Source: Pararhizobium sp.
GTDB lineage: Bacteria; Pseudomonadota; Alphaproteobacteria; Rhizobiales; Rhizobiaceae
Length of the DNA stretch: 64,000 bases
Direction of reading: 5' to 3'
Assembly (NCBI GenBank): GCA_030655075.1
Contig: JAURWE010000024.1
Span: 620,001 to 684,000, forward strand
The position numbers and the translations under genes were made by a program. This document shows, one piece after another, positions 44,094 to 53,769 of the stretch. Below the pieces are notes generated by a model, which was given only the letters and a program-made list of their open reading frames with translations, was not told the origin of the DNA and searched no databases. The number at the start of each line of letters is the position of its first letter. The stretch's first letter is position 1.

Positions 44094-45224
44094 TCAGCGG
44101 TCCTTCGGATCGAGCGCATCGCGCAGGCCGTCGCCAGCGAAATTCAGCGAGAACAGGGTGATGATGAAGAAGATCGCCGGGAAGATCAGCAGCCACGGTG
44201 CCGACTGGATATTGTTGGCGCCTTCCGAAATCAGCGCCCCCCAGCTGGTCAGCGGCGCCTGCACGCCGAGGCCCAGAAACGACAGGAAGCTTTCGAGCAG
44301 GATGACCTTCGGCACCACGACGGTGACGAAAATGATGACCGGCCCGATCGTGTTCGGGATGATATGGCGGCGGATGATTTGCCAGTCGGTGAGGCCAAGC
44401 GCCTGCGCCGCACCAACGAACTCGCGCCGCTTCAGCGCCAGCGTCTGGCCGCGCACGATGCGCGCCATGTCCAGCCACTCGACCGCACCGATGACGAGGA
44501 AGATCAGGATGAAGCTGCGGCCGAAGAACACCACCAGCACGACGACGAGGAACACGAAGGGCAGCGAATAGAGGATCTCGACCATGCGCATCATCACATT
44601 GTCGACCCGCCCGCCTATATAGCCCGATGTCGCCCCGTAGAGAACGCCGATGCCCAGTGACACGAGACTGGCGAGCACGCCGACGGCAATGGAAATCTGC
44701 CCGCCGAGCATGACGCGAACCAGCAGGTCGCGGCCGTTTGAATCCGTGCCGAACGGGAAATATTCCCGGTCGACATTTCCTGTCAGCACCATCGATTTGC
44801 CGCCATCGCCGGTTGAAATCACCTTTGTCCCGTCGAATTCATTGGCCCGGTCGAAGTAACGGGTCGTGCGCGGATCGATCTCCTTGTCCGATGTGACGGT
44901 GGCCGTGAAAGTTTCGCCGTCGACGGAAAACGCCTTGAGCTGGACCCGCGCCCGCGCGGCGATACCGTCCATAACATCCTGCAGCAGCGTCGTGTCCGGG
45001 CGCGGCTCCAGGCTCGGCGGGATGGAGACATAGGATGGAAAAACCTGATCGTAGGTATGGCTGACGAAAAAGGGCCCGAAGAAGGAAAACAGCGCGATGA
45101 GGATCAGCGTCACGCCGCCGGCCATGGCGGCGCGGTTGCGGCGAAAGCGGATCAGCGCCAGCTGGAAGAGACTGCGTCCCTTCATTTCAGGCAGCACGGC
45201 GGGGGCGTGGGTCAGGTCAGTCAT
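44094..45224 (-). CDS. Oligopeptide ABC transporter permease (OppC-like)
   Basis: A 376-residue inner-membrane permease. After the first membrane span (about 38-58) a periplasmic insert of roughly 110 residues (about 60-165, including DTTLLQDVMDGIAARARVQLK) precedes the remaining five spans, longer than in typical OppC. The EAA coupling loop EFVGAAQALGLTDWQIIRRHIIPNTIGPVI is present. It overlaps the upstream permease by eight bases, so translation is coupled. Confidence 0.93.
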   Translation of the reverse strand: MTDLTHAPAVLPEMKGRSLFQLALIRFRRNRAAMAGGVTLILIALFSFFGPFFVSHTYDQVFPSYVSIPPSLEPRPDTTLLQDVMDGIAARARVQLKAFSVDGETFTATVTSDKEIDPRTTRYFDRANEFDGTKVISTGDGGKSMVLTGNVDREYFPFGTDSNGRDLLVRVMLGGQISIAVGVLASLVSLGIGVLYGATSGYIGGRVDNVMMRMVEILYSLPFVFLVVVLVVFFGRSFILIFLVIGAVEWLDMARIVRGQTLALKRREFVGAAQALGLTDWQIIRRHIIPNTIGPVIIFVTVVVPKVILLESFLSFLGLGVQAPLTSWGALISEGANNIQSAPWLLIFPAIFFIITLFSLNFAGDGLRDALDPKDR

Positions 45225-46140
45225 GGCGGACCCTCGGATCGAGCAGGCCGTAGAGAATGTCGACAGCCAGATTGAAGACGATGACGAAGATGGCGACGAG
45301 AATGACGGTGCCCATGACGAGCGTGTAGTCGCGGTTGATGGCGCCGAGCACGAAATAGCGGCCGACGCCGGGAATGGTGAAGATCGTCTCGACCACGGCC
45401 GAACCGGTGAGCAGTGCCGCAGCGCAAGGGGCGAGATAAGAGACCACCGGCAGCATTGCCGCCCGCATCGCATGGGTGATGACCACTGTGCGGGCCGGAA
45501 GCCCGTAGGCACGCGCCGTGCGGATGTGATCCGTGTGCAGCGCCTCAATCATCGAGCCGCGTGTCAGCCGGGCAAAGACCGCCAGCTGCGGCAGCGCCAG
45601 CGCGATCATCGGCAGGATCAGAAACCGGATCGACCCGTCGCCCCAGCCACCGGCCGGCAGCCAGGCGAGCGTAATGGCAAAGACCAGCGTCAGCACCGGA
45701 CCCACCACGAAATTGGGCACGGTGACGCCAACGGTCGAAACCGACATGATCAGGAAATCGAGAACGCTGTTTTGCCGGAGCGCGGCGATCGTGCCGGCCA
45801 GCACCCCGCCGATCAGCGCCACCAGCAGCGCATAGAATCCGAGCTCCAGCGAATAGGGCAGCCCCTTGCCCATCAGTTCGGCGACGCTGTTGTCCTTGTA
45901 GATGTAGCTCGGCCCGAAATCGCCGGTGACGGCGTTGCTGATATAGGTGACGTATTGCCACCAGAGCGGCTGGTCGAGCTGGTAGGTCCGCATCAGGTTT
46001 TCCATCGTTGCCGGTGGAAGCGGCCGCTCGAGATTGAAAGGGCCGCCAGGTGCGAACCGCATGAGGAAGAAGGAAATGGTGACGACGATGAACAGCGTCG
46101 GCACGGCACTCGCCAGACGGCGAAGGACGAAGGACAGCAT
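45217..46140 (-). CDS. Oligopeptide ABC transporter permease (OppB-like)
   Basis: A 307-residue six-span permease with MLSFVLRRLASAVPTLFIVVTISFFLMRFAPGGPF at the N-terminus and the EAA loop HTDHIRTARAYGLPARTVVITHAMRAAMLPV, characteristic of OppB. It overlaps the OppC-like gene by eight bases and follows the binding-protein gene after 61 bases. Part of the four-gene peptide uptake operon 42470-47800. Confidence 0.94.
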   Translation of the reverse strand: MLSFVLRRLASAVPTLFIVVTISFFLMRFAPGGPFNLERPLPPATMENLMRTYQLDQPLWWQYVTYISNAVTGDFGPSYIYKDNSVAELMGKGLPYSLELGFYALLVALIGGVLAGTIAALRQNSVLDFLIMSVSTVGVTVPNFVVGPVLTLVFAITLAWLPAGGWGDGSIRFLILPMIALALPQLAVFARLTRGSMIEALHTDHIRTARAYGLPARTVVITHAMRAAMLPVVSYLAPCAAALLTGSAVVETIFTIPGVGRYFVLGAINRDYTLVMGTVILVAIFVIVFNLAVDILYGLLDPRVRHD

Positions 46141-46201
46141 GGGCGTGCTCCTGAGCGCGGCCGCAGCGGATCATTCCACTGCGGCCGGCGTCATCCCTGA
46201 T

Positions 46202-47800
46202 TTATTCGGCGATGCTCAGGAAACGCGTCAGATGCTGGTTGGCGGCATTGTCCTGCCAGCCCTTGACCCGTGACGCCACCAGCCAGAGTTCGGCCTGCGC
46301 CAGGAACGGCGCCACCGGCTGTTCCTTCATCATCAGCGTTTCGGCCTCATGCAGGATCTTCGAGCGTACCGCCGGGTCCATCTCCTCGTAGGATTTCTTC
46401 ATCAGCGCGTCGAACTCGGCGCTGGTAAAGTGCCCGTAGTTAAACGTCTTGTTGGTCGAGACGCTGAGCGCCAGAAAGTTTTCCGCATCCGCATAGTCGC
46501 CGGTCCAGCCGGCACGCGCGACATTGAACTTGCCGCCCTCCTGCAGGTAGGCGTAATGCGAGGAAACGTCGAGATTGACCATCGTCACGGTCGCGCCGAA
46601 CGTGTTCTTCCACATGTCGGCCACAGCCGTTGCAACCCGCTCGTGGTTCGGGTTTGTGTTGTAGCGGATCTCGATGGCGAGCGGCTTGCCACCCTCCCCG
46701 TAGCCCGCTTCCCTCATCAGTTCGATTGCCTTGTCCTCGCGGTCGAGTTGCGACATGTCGGCAAAATCGGCCTTCGACGGCTCGCCGTAGGAGGCGATGC
46801 CGGGCGGCACCATAGAATAGGACGGCAACTGCGAGCCGCTGTAGATGTCCTTGGCCAGGAAGTCGCGATCGACCGCCATCGACAGGGCCCGGCGCACCCG
46901 CACATCGCTGTAGGGCTCGGTGCGTGTGTCGAAGGCGTAGTAATAGGTCGCCAACGCCGGCGACACATGCACCTGCTCACCGTAGGACTTGCGCAGCCGG
47001 TCCAGTTGATCGGCTGAGAAATTATAGGCGATATCCATTTCCTTCGCCTCGAACCGACGCACCGAGGCCGCCTGGTCGTCGATCGGATAGAAGATCACCT
47101 TGTCGATCTTGACGTTGGCCGCATCCCAGTAGGACGCATTCTTTTCCGCCGTCAGCGTATCGTTCGGCACATGCGCGGTGAGCTTGTAGGCACCGTTCGA
47201 CACCATGATGCCCGGCTTGACGAAATCGGCACCGTTCTTGTCGAAGCTGGCCTTTGAAATCGGCAGCGCCGTCTGGTGGGCCAGAAGCTCGAGAATGAAG
47301 GGCGTCGGCCGTTCCAGCGTCAGTTCGAGCGTCTTGTCGTCGATCGCCTTCACACCCAACTGGTCGACCGGCAGGCCGCTCTTGTTGATCTTTTCGGCAT
47401 TCTTGATCGGATAGAGAATATTGGCATAGCCGGCCGCCGTCTTGGGGTCCTCGACGCGCTGGAAGGAAAAGGCGAAATCGCCCGCCGTCACCGGCGACCC
47501 GTCCGACCATTTCGCATCGGCGCGAAGTTTGAACGTGTAGACGGTGCCGTCTGCCGACGCCGTCCAGCTTTCCGCAGCACCAGGCACGATCTGGCCTGCG
47601 GCGTCATAAACAGTGAGACCTTCGAAGAGATCCTTGAGGATGAACTCCTCGATATTGATCGACGTATGCGCCTGGTCGAGCGTCTGCGGCTCACCGGCAT
47701 TGCCGCGATGAAGAACGGTTTCGGCAAGCGCCGGGCTTGCTGCGATGATGAGAGAGCCGAGCACGAGAGCGGTGCGGAATGTGACATTGAACTGGTTCAT
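46202..47800 (-). CDS. Oligopeptide-binding protein (OppA family)
   Basis: A 532-residue periplasmic solute-binding protein of the OppA/MppA family. Signal peptide 1-26 (SPALA cleavage). Family blocks: RGNAGEPQTLDQAHTSINIEEFILKDLFEGLTVYD, SWTASADGTVYTFKLRADAKWSDGSPVTAGDFAFSFQRVEDP, VRRALSMAVDRDFLAKDIY. First gene of the operon with both permeases and the fused ATPase; the binding protein delivers peptides to them. Promoter should lie in the 268-base gap before the LacI gene. Confidence 0.95.
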   Translation of the reverse strand: MNQFNVTFRTALVLGSLIIAASPALAETVLHRGNAGEPQTLDQAHTSINIEEFILKDLFEGLTVYDAAGQIVPGAAESWTASADGTVYTFKLRADAKWSDGSPVTAGDFAFSFQRVEDPKTAAGYANILYPIKNAEKINKSGLPVDQLGVKAIDDKTLELTLERPTPFILELLAHQTALPISKASFDKNGADFVKPGIMVSNGAYKLTAHVPNDTLTAEKNASYWDAANVKIDKVIFYPIDDQAASVRRFEAKEMDIAYNFSADQLDRLRKSYGEQVHVSPALATYYYAFDTRTEPYSDVRVRRALSMAVDRDFLAKDIYSGSQLPSYSMVPPGIASYGEPSKADFADMSQLDREDKAIELMREAGYGEGGKPLAIEIRYNTNPNHERVATAVADMWKNTFGATVTMVNLDVSSHYAYLQEGGKFNVARAGWTGDYADAENFLALSVSTNKTFNYGHFTSAEFDALMKKSYEEMDPAVRSKILHEAETLMMKEQPVAPFLAQAELWLVASRVKGWQDNAANQHLTRFLSIAE

Positions 47801-48068
47801 TGTTGCTTTTCCTTCCCCTTTTTATGGTTCGATGGAGGTGACGAAATGCTAATTCTCCCGGCAGTGCAAGTCTCCGGCACCTGAAAAAACACATCTGTGA
47901 TCATATGAGCCAAAAAACACAAACGTATAGATTGCGAAATTGTGACGTTGATTTTGGCCGCGACAGCGCTACGGCTGCAAGCATCGCTCCGATGCCTGCA
48001 GCCTATCCGCGAAAGCTGAAAATGGTCGAAATTCGCCGAAAACGGCGCTCCAGCACGCGCTGGGCGCC

Positions 48069-49163
48069 CTATTCCGGCACCCGCCGGACGGATTCGCGCT
48101 CGATGAAGCCGCATTCGAGCCGGGTCACCGGATAACGTTTTGCAGGCTCGGCCTTCATCGTCTCCAGCTGCTCGACTGCCCAGGCGCCCATAGCCCGGTG
48201 TGGCAGCAGCGAGGTGCTGAGCGGCGGGCGCAGATGCCGGGCCAGTTCGTCATCGTCGAAACCGATCACCGAGATATCGCCGGGCACGCTCAGCCCCGCC
48301 TCCTTCAGCGCCTCGTAACAGCCGCTGGCCATCCGGTCGCTCTGGCAGTAGATCGCCGTCGGCCGCTCCGTGCGCTGCAACAGCGCGAGGGTGGCGGTAT
48401 AGCCTGATGTTGCCGACCAGTTTCCCTGGACGACAAGCCCCTGATCGAAGCCTATGCCGGCACCGGCAAGCGCCCGCCGGTACCCTTTCAGCCGGTCCTG
48501 CGCCGCCTCCATCCAGGGTTCGCCGACGATCATTGCTATGCGCCGGTGGCCTTGGTCGATGAGATGCTGGGTAGCACCCTGCGCGCCTGCGGCTTCTCCG
48601 GGAACGACCGATGGAAAGGCGTGATCGTCCGTATAGCAATTGAGCAGCACCACCGGAATGTTCAGACGCGCCAGGGCCGGCGGCACGATGATCTTGCGCG
48701 TGAAGATCGTCATGTAGATCAGCCCCGACACGCCGCTGCGGGTCATGGCCTCGATGGTCCGCGCCTCCATTCCGGCATTGCTCAGCGTCTGCGCCGCCAG
48801 CACCACCGTGCCCGCATCCCATGAGGCCTGCCGGGCTCCATCGATGGCGGTGGCGGATTCCGGAGACGTTGCCAACTGATCGACCACGAAGCCGATCAGG
48901 CCGCCGGTCGGGAGCGACGGAACAACCGGTTCATGCGCGAAGATCGGCGCCGCATAGCCAAGAGCCCGGGCCGCTTCGATGACGCGCTGGCGCGTTTCAT
49001 CGGAAATCTTGATGCCCGTCGTCTGATTGAGCACGAAAGACACGGTTGCCTGCGAGCAGCCGGCAGCCTTGGCGACATCGGTCATCGTCACCCGGCGCGC
49101 CACGTTTTCGCGTGGGCCCTTCTGGCCCCGTTTCCGTTTTGCGGTATCGTCACTGCCTGCCAA
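48069..49163 (-). CDS. LacI family transcriptional regulator
   Basis: A 364-residue repressor. The LacI helix-turn-helix (TMTDVAKAAGCSQATVSFVLN, about 26-46) follows a basic lead-in, and the periplasmic-binding-protein-like sensor domain (about 90-355) includes VIGFDDDELARHLRPPLST and TTSLLPHRAMGAWAVEQLE-like elements. TTG 49163 with a GGAGCG site is the best start; the frame could extend to ATG 49265, with no ribosome-binding site. Divergent from the PhyH dioxygenase gene, its likely target. The inducer is unknown, probably a carbon source. Confidence 0.88.
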   Translation of the reverse strand: MAGSDDTAKRKRGQKGPRENVARRVTMTDVAKAAGCSQATVSFVLNQTTGIKISDETRQRVIEAARALGYAAPIFAHEPVVPSLPTGGLIGFVVDQLATSPESATAIDGARQASWDAGTVVLAAQTLSNAGMEARTIEAMTRSGVSGLIYMTIFTRKIIVPPALARLNIPVVLLNCYTDDHAFPSVVPGEAAGAQGATQHLIDQGHRRIAMIVGEPWMEAAQDRLKGYRRALAGAGIGFDQGLVVQGNWSATSGYTATLALLQRTERPTAIYCQSDRMASGCYEALKEAGLSVPGDISVIGFDDDELARHLRPPLSTSLLPHRAMGAWAVEQLETMKAEPAKRYPVTRLECGFIERESVRRVPE

Positions 49164-49245
49164 ACGCCCGCTCCTGCCTGCCGTCTCCGCCCCGCTGAGC
49201 GCAATATCGACTGAATCACAGCTAATATCCATAAATGAATTTGAC

Positions 49246-49257
49246 TTATAATTATAA
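49246..49257. promoter_or_regulatory. AT palindrome in the LacI/PhyH divergent region
   Basis: TTATAATTATAA is a perfect 12-bp palindrome within the 161-base divergent region, overlapping a likely promoter segment. Classic LacI-family operators are usually GC-centred, so its role is uncertain. Confidence 0.35.
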
Positions 49258-49324
49258 ATGACCAACTCTCAAGCGAAGAGAGGAGCGAAAGTGAAGCTCC
49301 AGACCTGAGACAAGGGAGAAGATC

Positions 49325-50164
49325 ATGACCAGCAAGGATCAAGGCTACAGCTACGACCTCGATGAAAACCTGAAAACACTGCAGGCCGATGGCATCACCG
49401 GGCTGAAGAAAGCCTTTCCGCGCGAATGGGCCGAGCGCATGCGCGAGGACATGATGACCGCCTTCTGGGCGGCGATCCAGCGCCCGGGCGGTGCTGTCGG
49501 CCGCGGGCCCCGCCGCTGGTATGTCGAAATCCATCCGGAGAATTTCTCCGGCTTCGTCGATCTGGTCACACACCCCTGGGTCGTGGCCATGTGCGAAAAC
49601 ACGCTCGGGCCGGACTACCAGATCGTCGAGATCGGCTTCGACGTGCCGTTTCAGGGTGCGAAGTTCCAGCCTTGGCACCGCGATTTCCCCTCACCGCCGG
49701 ACACATACGCCGATCGCCGTATCACCTCGCTCGCCTTCAACCTCACCGGCGTCGATGTCACCGAGGACATGGGCCCGTTCGAAGTCGCCCCGGGAACGCA
49801 ATATGAAGACGGCCGCTCCTGGAAACACGAAATGTTTCCCGACAAGGAGATCTGGCCGCAGTTCCAGAAGCTTGCAACCCGGAAATATCCACAGCTTGGC
49901 GACATTTCCTGCCGGTCGGCACTGACCGTGCACCGCGGCACCGAGCACGGATCGCCGATCGCCCGGCCGGTCATGGTGCTCGGCGTCGACGCACCTGGCG
50001 CCGGTCACGCCGAGTTGCACGACATGATGGTGACCAAGGCCTACCACGATGCCCTGCCGGAAAAGGTCAAAAAACATCTCGTCTGCAGCATCGCCGAAGA
50101 GCTTATTCCGGTGACCCAGAAGCACGATATCGAGGGCCTCGTCATGGGCGCCGATCCGAGCTGA
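49325..50164 (+). CDS. Phytanoyl-CoA dioxygenase (PhyH) family protein
   Basis: A 279-residue non-heme Fe(II)/2-oxoglutarate-dependent oxygenase. The metal triad is visible: H118 and D120 in WHRDFPSP and distal H203 in TVHRGTEHGS, with R214 (PIARP) positioned for 2-oxoglutarate binding. PhyH members hydroxylate varied substrates, and no pathway context fixes the substrate here. It is regulated, by inference, by the divergent LacI gene. Start has an AGGGAGAA site. Confidence 0.9.
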   Translation: MTSKDQGYSYDLDENLKTLQADGITGLKKAFPREWAERMREDMMTAFWAAIQRPGGAVGRGPRRWYVEIHPENFSGFVDLVTHPWVVAMCENTLGPDYQIVEIGFDVPFQGAKFQPWHRDFPSPPDTYADRRITSLAFNLTGVDVTEDMGPFEVAPGTQYEDGRSWKHEMFPDKEIWPQFQKLATRKYPQLGDISCRSALTVHRGTEHGSPIARPVMVLGVDAPGAGHAELHDMMVTKAYHDALPEKVKKHLVCSIAEELIPVTQKHDIEGLVMGADPS

Positions 50165-50301
50165 GGTCACCTGTTAAAACTTGTGAACGGCAGTCAAGAA
50201 AAAACCGTTATGGATTTCCGGCGGCGCTTGTTATAGCGGAGGCCGATAGACAACGCGCGACGCGCCAAGCCGGATTGAGCTCACTTGAAAAGCGAACTTG
50301 C

Positions 50302-51324
50302 ATGACGACAGCCCCTCGCAGCTGGGTGGCGCGCCTGTCTCCCTATATGGCTCCCGAAAACGGCCGCGCCGTCTTCGAGACCCTCGTCACGGTCATCCCC
50401 TTCGCCGGGCTCTGGGCCGCCATGGTTTATCTGGAAACCATCAGCATCTTCCTCGCCTTGCCGCTGGTTCTGCCGGCGGCGGGCCTGATGGTTCGCCTGT
50501 TCATCATCCAGCATGATTGCGGCCACGGCGCCATGTTCACCTCGAAGACTGCGAACGACTGGCTCGGCCGGACGATCGGTGTTCTGACCCTGACGCCCTA
50601 CGATTACTGGCGCCACACCCACGCGCTGCATCATGCCTCCTCGGGCAATCTCGACAAGCGCGGTTTTGGCGACATCGATACGCTGACGCTTGAAGAATAC
50701 CGGGCGCTCGACCGCATGGGCCGCCTGAAGTACCGGCTCTATCGTCACCCCGCCGTCATGTTCGGCCTCGGCCCGGCCTATCTGTTCCTCGTTCAGCACC
50801 GGCTGCCGCTCGGCGCCATGAACAAGGGCCACATTCCCTGGACGAGCACGCTCGCCACCAATGCCGGCATTCTGGCGCTTTATGCGATCCTCATCTATTT
50901 CGTCGGGTTCTGGACCTTCCTGCTGATCCAATTTCCGGTCATCCTCATCGGCGCATCGGCCGGCGTCTGGCTGTTCTATGTCCAGCACCAGTTCGAGGAA
51001 GCCCACTGGGAACGCACCGACGACTGGGACCGTGCCAATGCCGCCCTGCACGGCAGTTCCTTCTACGATCTGCCGCAGCCGCTGATGTGGTTCACCGGCA
51101 ATATTGGCATCCACCATGTGCACCACCTGTCGAGCCGCATTCCGTTCCACAAGTTGCCGCAGATCCTGAAGGATCATCCGGAGCTGAAGACCATCGGCCG
51201 GCTGACGCTGTGGCAGAGCATCAAATGCGTCCGCCTGACGCTCTGGGACGAGCAGGCAAAGAAGCTGATCTCGTTTCGCGAAGCGGCACGCCGCATCATG
51301 CCGGCGCAGGCTGCCGCCGCCTGA
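50302..51324 (+). CDS. Membrane fatty-acid desaturase
   Basis: A 340-residue integral membrane desaturase with the three histidine boxes: HDCGH (71-75), HTHALHH (105-111) and HHVHH (about 268-272), which bind the diiron centre. About four to six membrane spans. It matches the acyl-lipid/DesA-type omega-3 and delta-12 family, but substrate and position cannot be told from sequence. An alternative start at TTG 50275 exists. A terminator (51338-51366) follows. Confidence 0.9.
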   Translation: MTTAPRSWVARLSPYMAPENGRAVFETLVTVIPFAGLWAAMVYLETISIFLALPLVLPAAGLMVRLFIIQHDCGHGAMFTSKTANDWLGRTIGVLTLTPYDYWRHTHALHHASSGNLDKRGFGDIDTLTLEEYRALDRMGRLKYRLYRHPAVMFGLGPAYLFLVQHRLPLGAMNKGHIPWTSTLATNAGILALYAILIYFVGFWTFLLIQFPVILIGASAGVWLFYVQHQFEEAHWERTDDWDRANAALHGSSFYDLPQPLMWFTGNIGIHHVHHLSSRIPFHKLPQILKDHPELKTIGRLTLWQSIKCVRLTLWDEQAKKLISFREAARRIMPAQAAAA

Positions 51325-51337
51325 GACCTGCTCCGGC

Positions 51338-51366
51338 ATATCACCCGTCACGGCGGGTGATATTTT
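51338..51366 (+). terminator. Terminator of the desaturase gene
   Basis: Perfect 10-bp stem ATATCACCCG/CGGGTGATAT (51338-51347 with 51354-51363), a 6-base loop and TTTT, 14 bases after the stop. Confidence 0.85.
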
Positions 51367-51475
51367 CGTGACTATTCCAACCTTTTCCGCTAGAGCGACA
51401 TGAAAATGGCGAACGCAACCGCCATATGAGAGCACACGCCTCAGCACGTCCCGAACCACGCCAAGGAATAGGCCC

Positions 51476-53323
51476 ATGCCTGCATATCGTTCCCGCACCA
51501 CCACCCACGGCCGCAACATGGCCGGAGCACGCGGCCTCTGGCGCGCGACGGGCATGAAGGACAGCGATTTCGGCAAGCCCATCATTGCCGTGGTGAACTC
51601 GTTCACGCAGTTCGTTCCCGGCCACGTCCACCTCAAGGATCTCGGTCAGCTGGTTGCCCGCGAAATCGAAGCACACGGCGGCGTCGCCAAGGAATTCAAC
51701 ACGATCGCCGTCGATGACGGCATCGCCATGGGCCATGACGGCATGCTCTATTCGCTGCCGTCGCGCGAAATCATTGCCGACAGCGTCGAATACATGGTCA
51801 ACGCCCATTGCGCCGATGCCATGGTCTGCATCTCCAACTGCGACAAGATCACCCCCGGCATGCTGATGGCCTCGTTGCGCCTTAACATCCCCACGATCTT
51901 CGTCTCCGGCGGCCCGATGGAAGCCGGCAAGGTCATGCTGTCCGACGGCAAGATCCACGCCCTCGATCTGGTCGATGCCATGGTCGCCGCCGCCGACGAG
52001 AAGATGTCGGACGAGGACGTCCAGACCATCGAGCGCTCGGCCTGCCCGACCTGCGGCTCCTGCTCCGGCATGTTCACCGCCAATTCGATGAACTGTCTGA
52101 CGGAAGCCTTGGGTCTGTCGCTGCCCGGCAACGGCTCGACGCTCGCCACCCATTCGGACCGCGAAGGCCTGTTCCTCGAAGCCGGCCGCCGCATCGTTGG
52201 CCTTGCCAAGCGCTACTACGAACAGGACGACGAGACCGCCCTGCCGCGCACCATTGCCTCCAAGGGCGCCTTTGAGAATGCCATGGCCCTCGATATCGCC
52301 ATGGGCGGCTCGACCAACACGGTTCTGCACATCCTGGCGGCTGCCCATGAAGGCGAAGTCGATTTCACCATGGATGACATCGACCGCCTGTCGCGCAAGG
52401 TACCGTGCCTCTCCAAGGTCGCACCGGCCAAGTCCGACGTGCACATGGAAGACGTCCACCGCGCCGGTGGCATCATGGCCATCCTCGGCGAACTCAACCG
52501 CGCCGGCCTGCTGAATGCCGGCCTGCCGACCGTGCACGAGCCGACCCTGGGCGACGCCCTGTCGAAATGGGACATTGCCGTCACCGACAATCCCGCTGCC
52601 CTGAAACTGTTCAGCGCAGCGCCCGGCGGCGTGCCGACCCAGGTTGCCTTCAGCCAGAGCGCCCGCTGGAAGGAACTCGACGTCGACCGCGAAAAGGGCG
52701 TCATCCGCGATGCTCAGCACCCCTTCTCCAAGGATGGCGGCCTCGCCGTGCTCAAAGGCAATATTGCGATCAATGGCTGCATCGTCAAAACAGCCGGCGT
52801 CGACGAATCGATCCTGAAATTCTCCGGCCCCGCCCGCGTCTTCGAAAGCCAGGATTCCTCCGTCAAGGCCATCCTCGCCAACGAGGTCAAGGCCGGGGAC
52901 GTCGTTGTCATCCGCTATGAAGGCCCCAAGGGCGGCCCGGGCATGCAGGAAATGCTCTACCCGACCAGCTACCTGAAGTCGAAAGGTCTGGGTAAGGCCT
53001 GTGCGCTGATCACCGATGGCCGCTTCTCCGGCGGCACCTCGGGTCTCTCCATCGGCCACGTCTCTCCAGAAGCTGCCAATGGCGGCCTGATCGGCATCGT
53101 GCGCGAAGGCGACATGATCGACATCGACATCCCCAACCGCACCATCTCGCTGCGCGTCAGCGACGAAGAACTGGCGACCCGCCGCACCGAGCAGGACGCC
53201 AAGGGCTGGAAGCCGGTAGAAATTCGTAAGCGCAAGGTTACAACGGCGCTGAAAGCCTATGCGGCTTTTGCCACATCGGCCGACCGCGGCGCGGTCCGCG
53301 ACCTCGGCGAATTCGACGTCTGA
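51476..53323 (+). CDS. ilvD: Dihydroxy-acid dehydratase
   Basis: A 615-residue enzyme that dehydrates 2,3-dihydroxy acids to 2-oxo acids in branched-chain amino-acid synthesis. It has ARGLWRATGMKDSDFGKP, NCDKITPGMLMA with the iron-sulfur Cys, AC-PTCGSCSGMFTANSMNCLTEALG, SGPARVFESQDSSVKAIL and DGRFSGGTSGLSIGH. Fits the [4Fe-4S] class used in branched-chain amino-acid synthesis. Single gene, with its own terminator (53431-53467) downstream. Confidence 0.96.
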   Translation: MPAYRSRTTTHGRNMAGARGLWRATGMKDSDFGKPIIAVVNSFTQFVPGHVHLKDLGQLVAREIEAHGGVAKEFNTIAVDDGIAMGHDGMLYSLPSREIIADSVEYMVNAHCADAMVCISNCDKITPGMLMASLRLNIPTIFVSGGPMEAGKVMLSDGKIHALDLVDAMVAAADEKMSDEDVQTIERSACPTCGSCSGMFTANSMNCLTEALGLSLPGNGSTLATHSDREGLFLEAGRRIVGLAKRYYEQDDETALPRTIASKGAFENAMALDIAMGGSTNTVLHILAAAHEGEVDFTMDDIDRLSRKVPCLSKVAPAKSDVHMEDVHRAGGIMAILGELNRAGLLNAGLPTVHEPTLGDALSKWDIAVTDNPAALKLFSAAPGGVPTQVAFSQSARWKELDVDREKGVIRDAQHPFSKDGGLAVLKGNIAINGCIVKTAGVDESILKFSGPARVFESQDSSVKAILANEVKAGDVVVIRYEGPKGGPGMQEMLYPTSYLKSKGLGKACALITDGRFSGGTSGLSIGHVSPEAANGGLIGIVREGDMIDIDIPNRTISLRVSDEELATRRTEQDAKGWKPVEIRKRKVTTALKAYAAFATSADRGAVRDLGEFDV

Positions 53324-53769
53324 CGATGAAGCGGGCAGACTTGCCACGCTTCACGAGTGGGCGTATATATTAGGAGTGGTGACCGGGGCGCGAACTCTGA
53401 TCACCGTTTTGCTTACTTTGCTACGAATTGAACCCGGACAATAGCGGACCAGCTTGTCCGGGTTTTTCGTATCCGTAAGCGTGATGCTAAATGGCCAGAA
53501 CCAAATCACATCACCTCCTCATTGGGGAGACCAAGGCCCATGCCTGGGTCGAAGGGGCCAGTCCTGTTCGACACGCCGGCTGGTCTCGGCGCACGCTGCT
53601 TCTGCTCCCGAAACTCACAACCATTAGTGTTATCTAAAGAACATATGACGGATGTTGCGTTAGCCATCAAGTCCGGCTTTCTCCCCTTGCCCCTTGCAAT
53701 ATCTCTTCGCATTGCACAAAGTCTGGCTCACAGATGGCAATGACCCGTCACGAGGGGATAAAAAGCAGT
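53324..53769. other. 446-bp intergenic region after ilvD
   Basis: Contains one clear terminator (53431-53467). The remaining ~300 bases, up to the transglutaminase cluster, show no credible gene; a short leftward open frame (about 53506-53712) has poor composition. It should hold the promoter of the downstream cluster. Confidence 0.6.
53431..53467 (+). terminator. Strong Rho-independent terminator
   Basis: Perfect 11-bp stem AACCCGGACAA/TTGTCCGGGTT (53431-53441 with 53454-53464), a 12-base loop and a T-run. It lies 108 bases past ilvD and may terminate ilvD or an unrecognised short RNA in 53324-53467. Confidence 0.85.

Noticed and set aside
53506..53712. 68-codon leftward frame after ilvD
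   Set aside because: Weak start context and no similarity to a known family.
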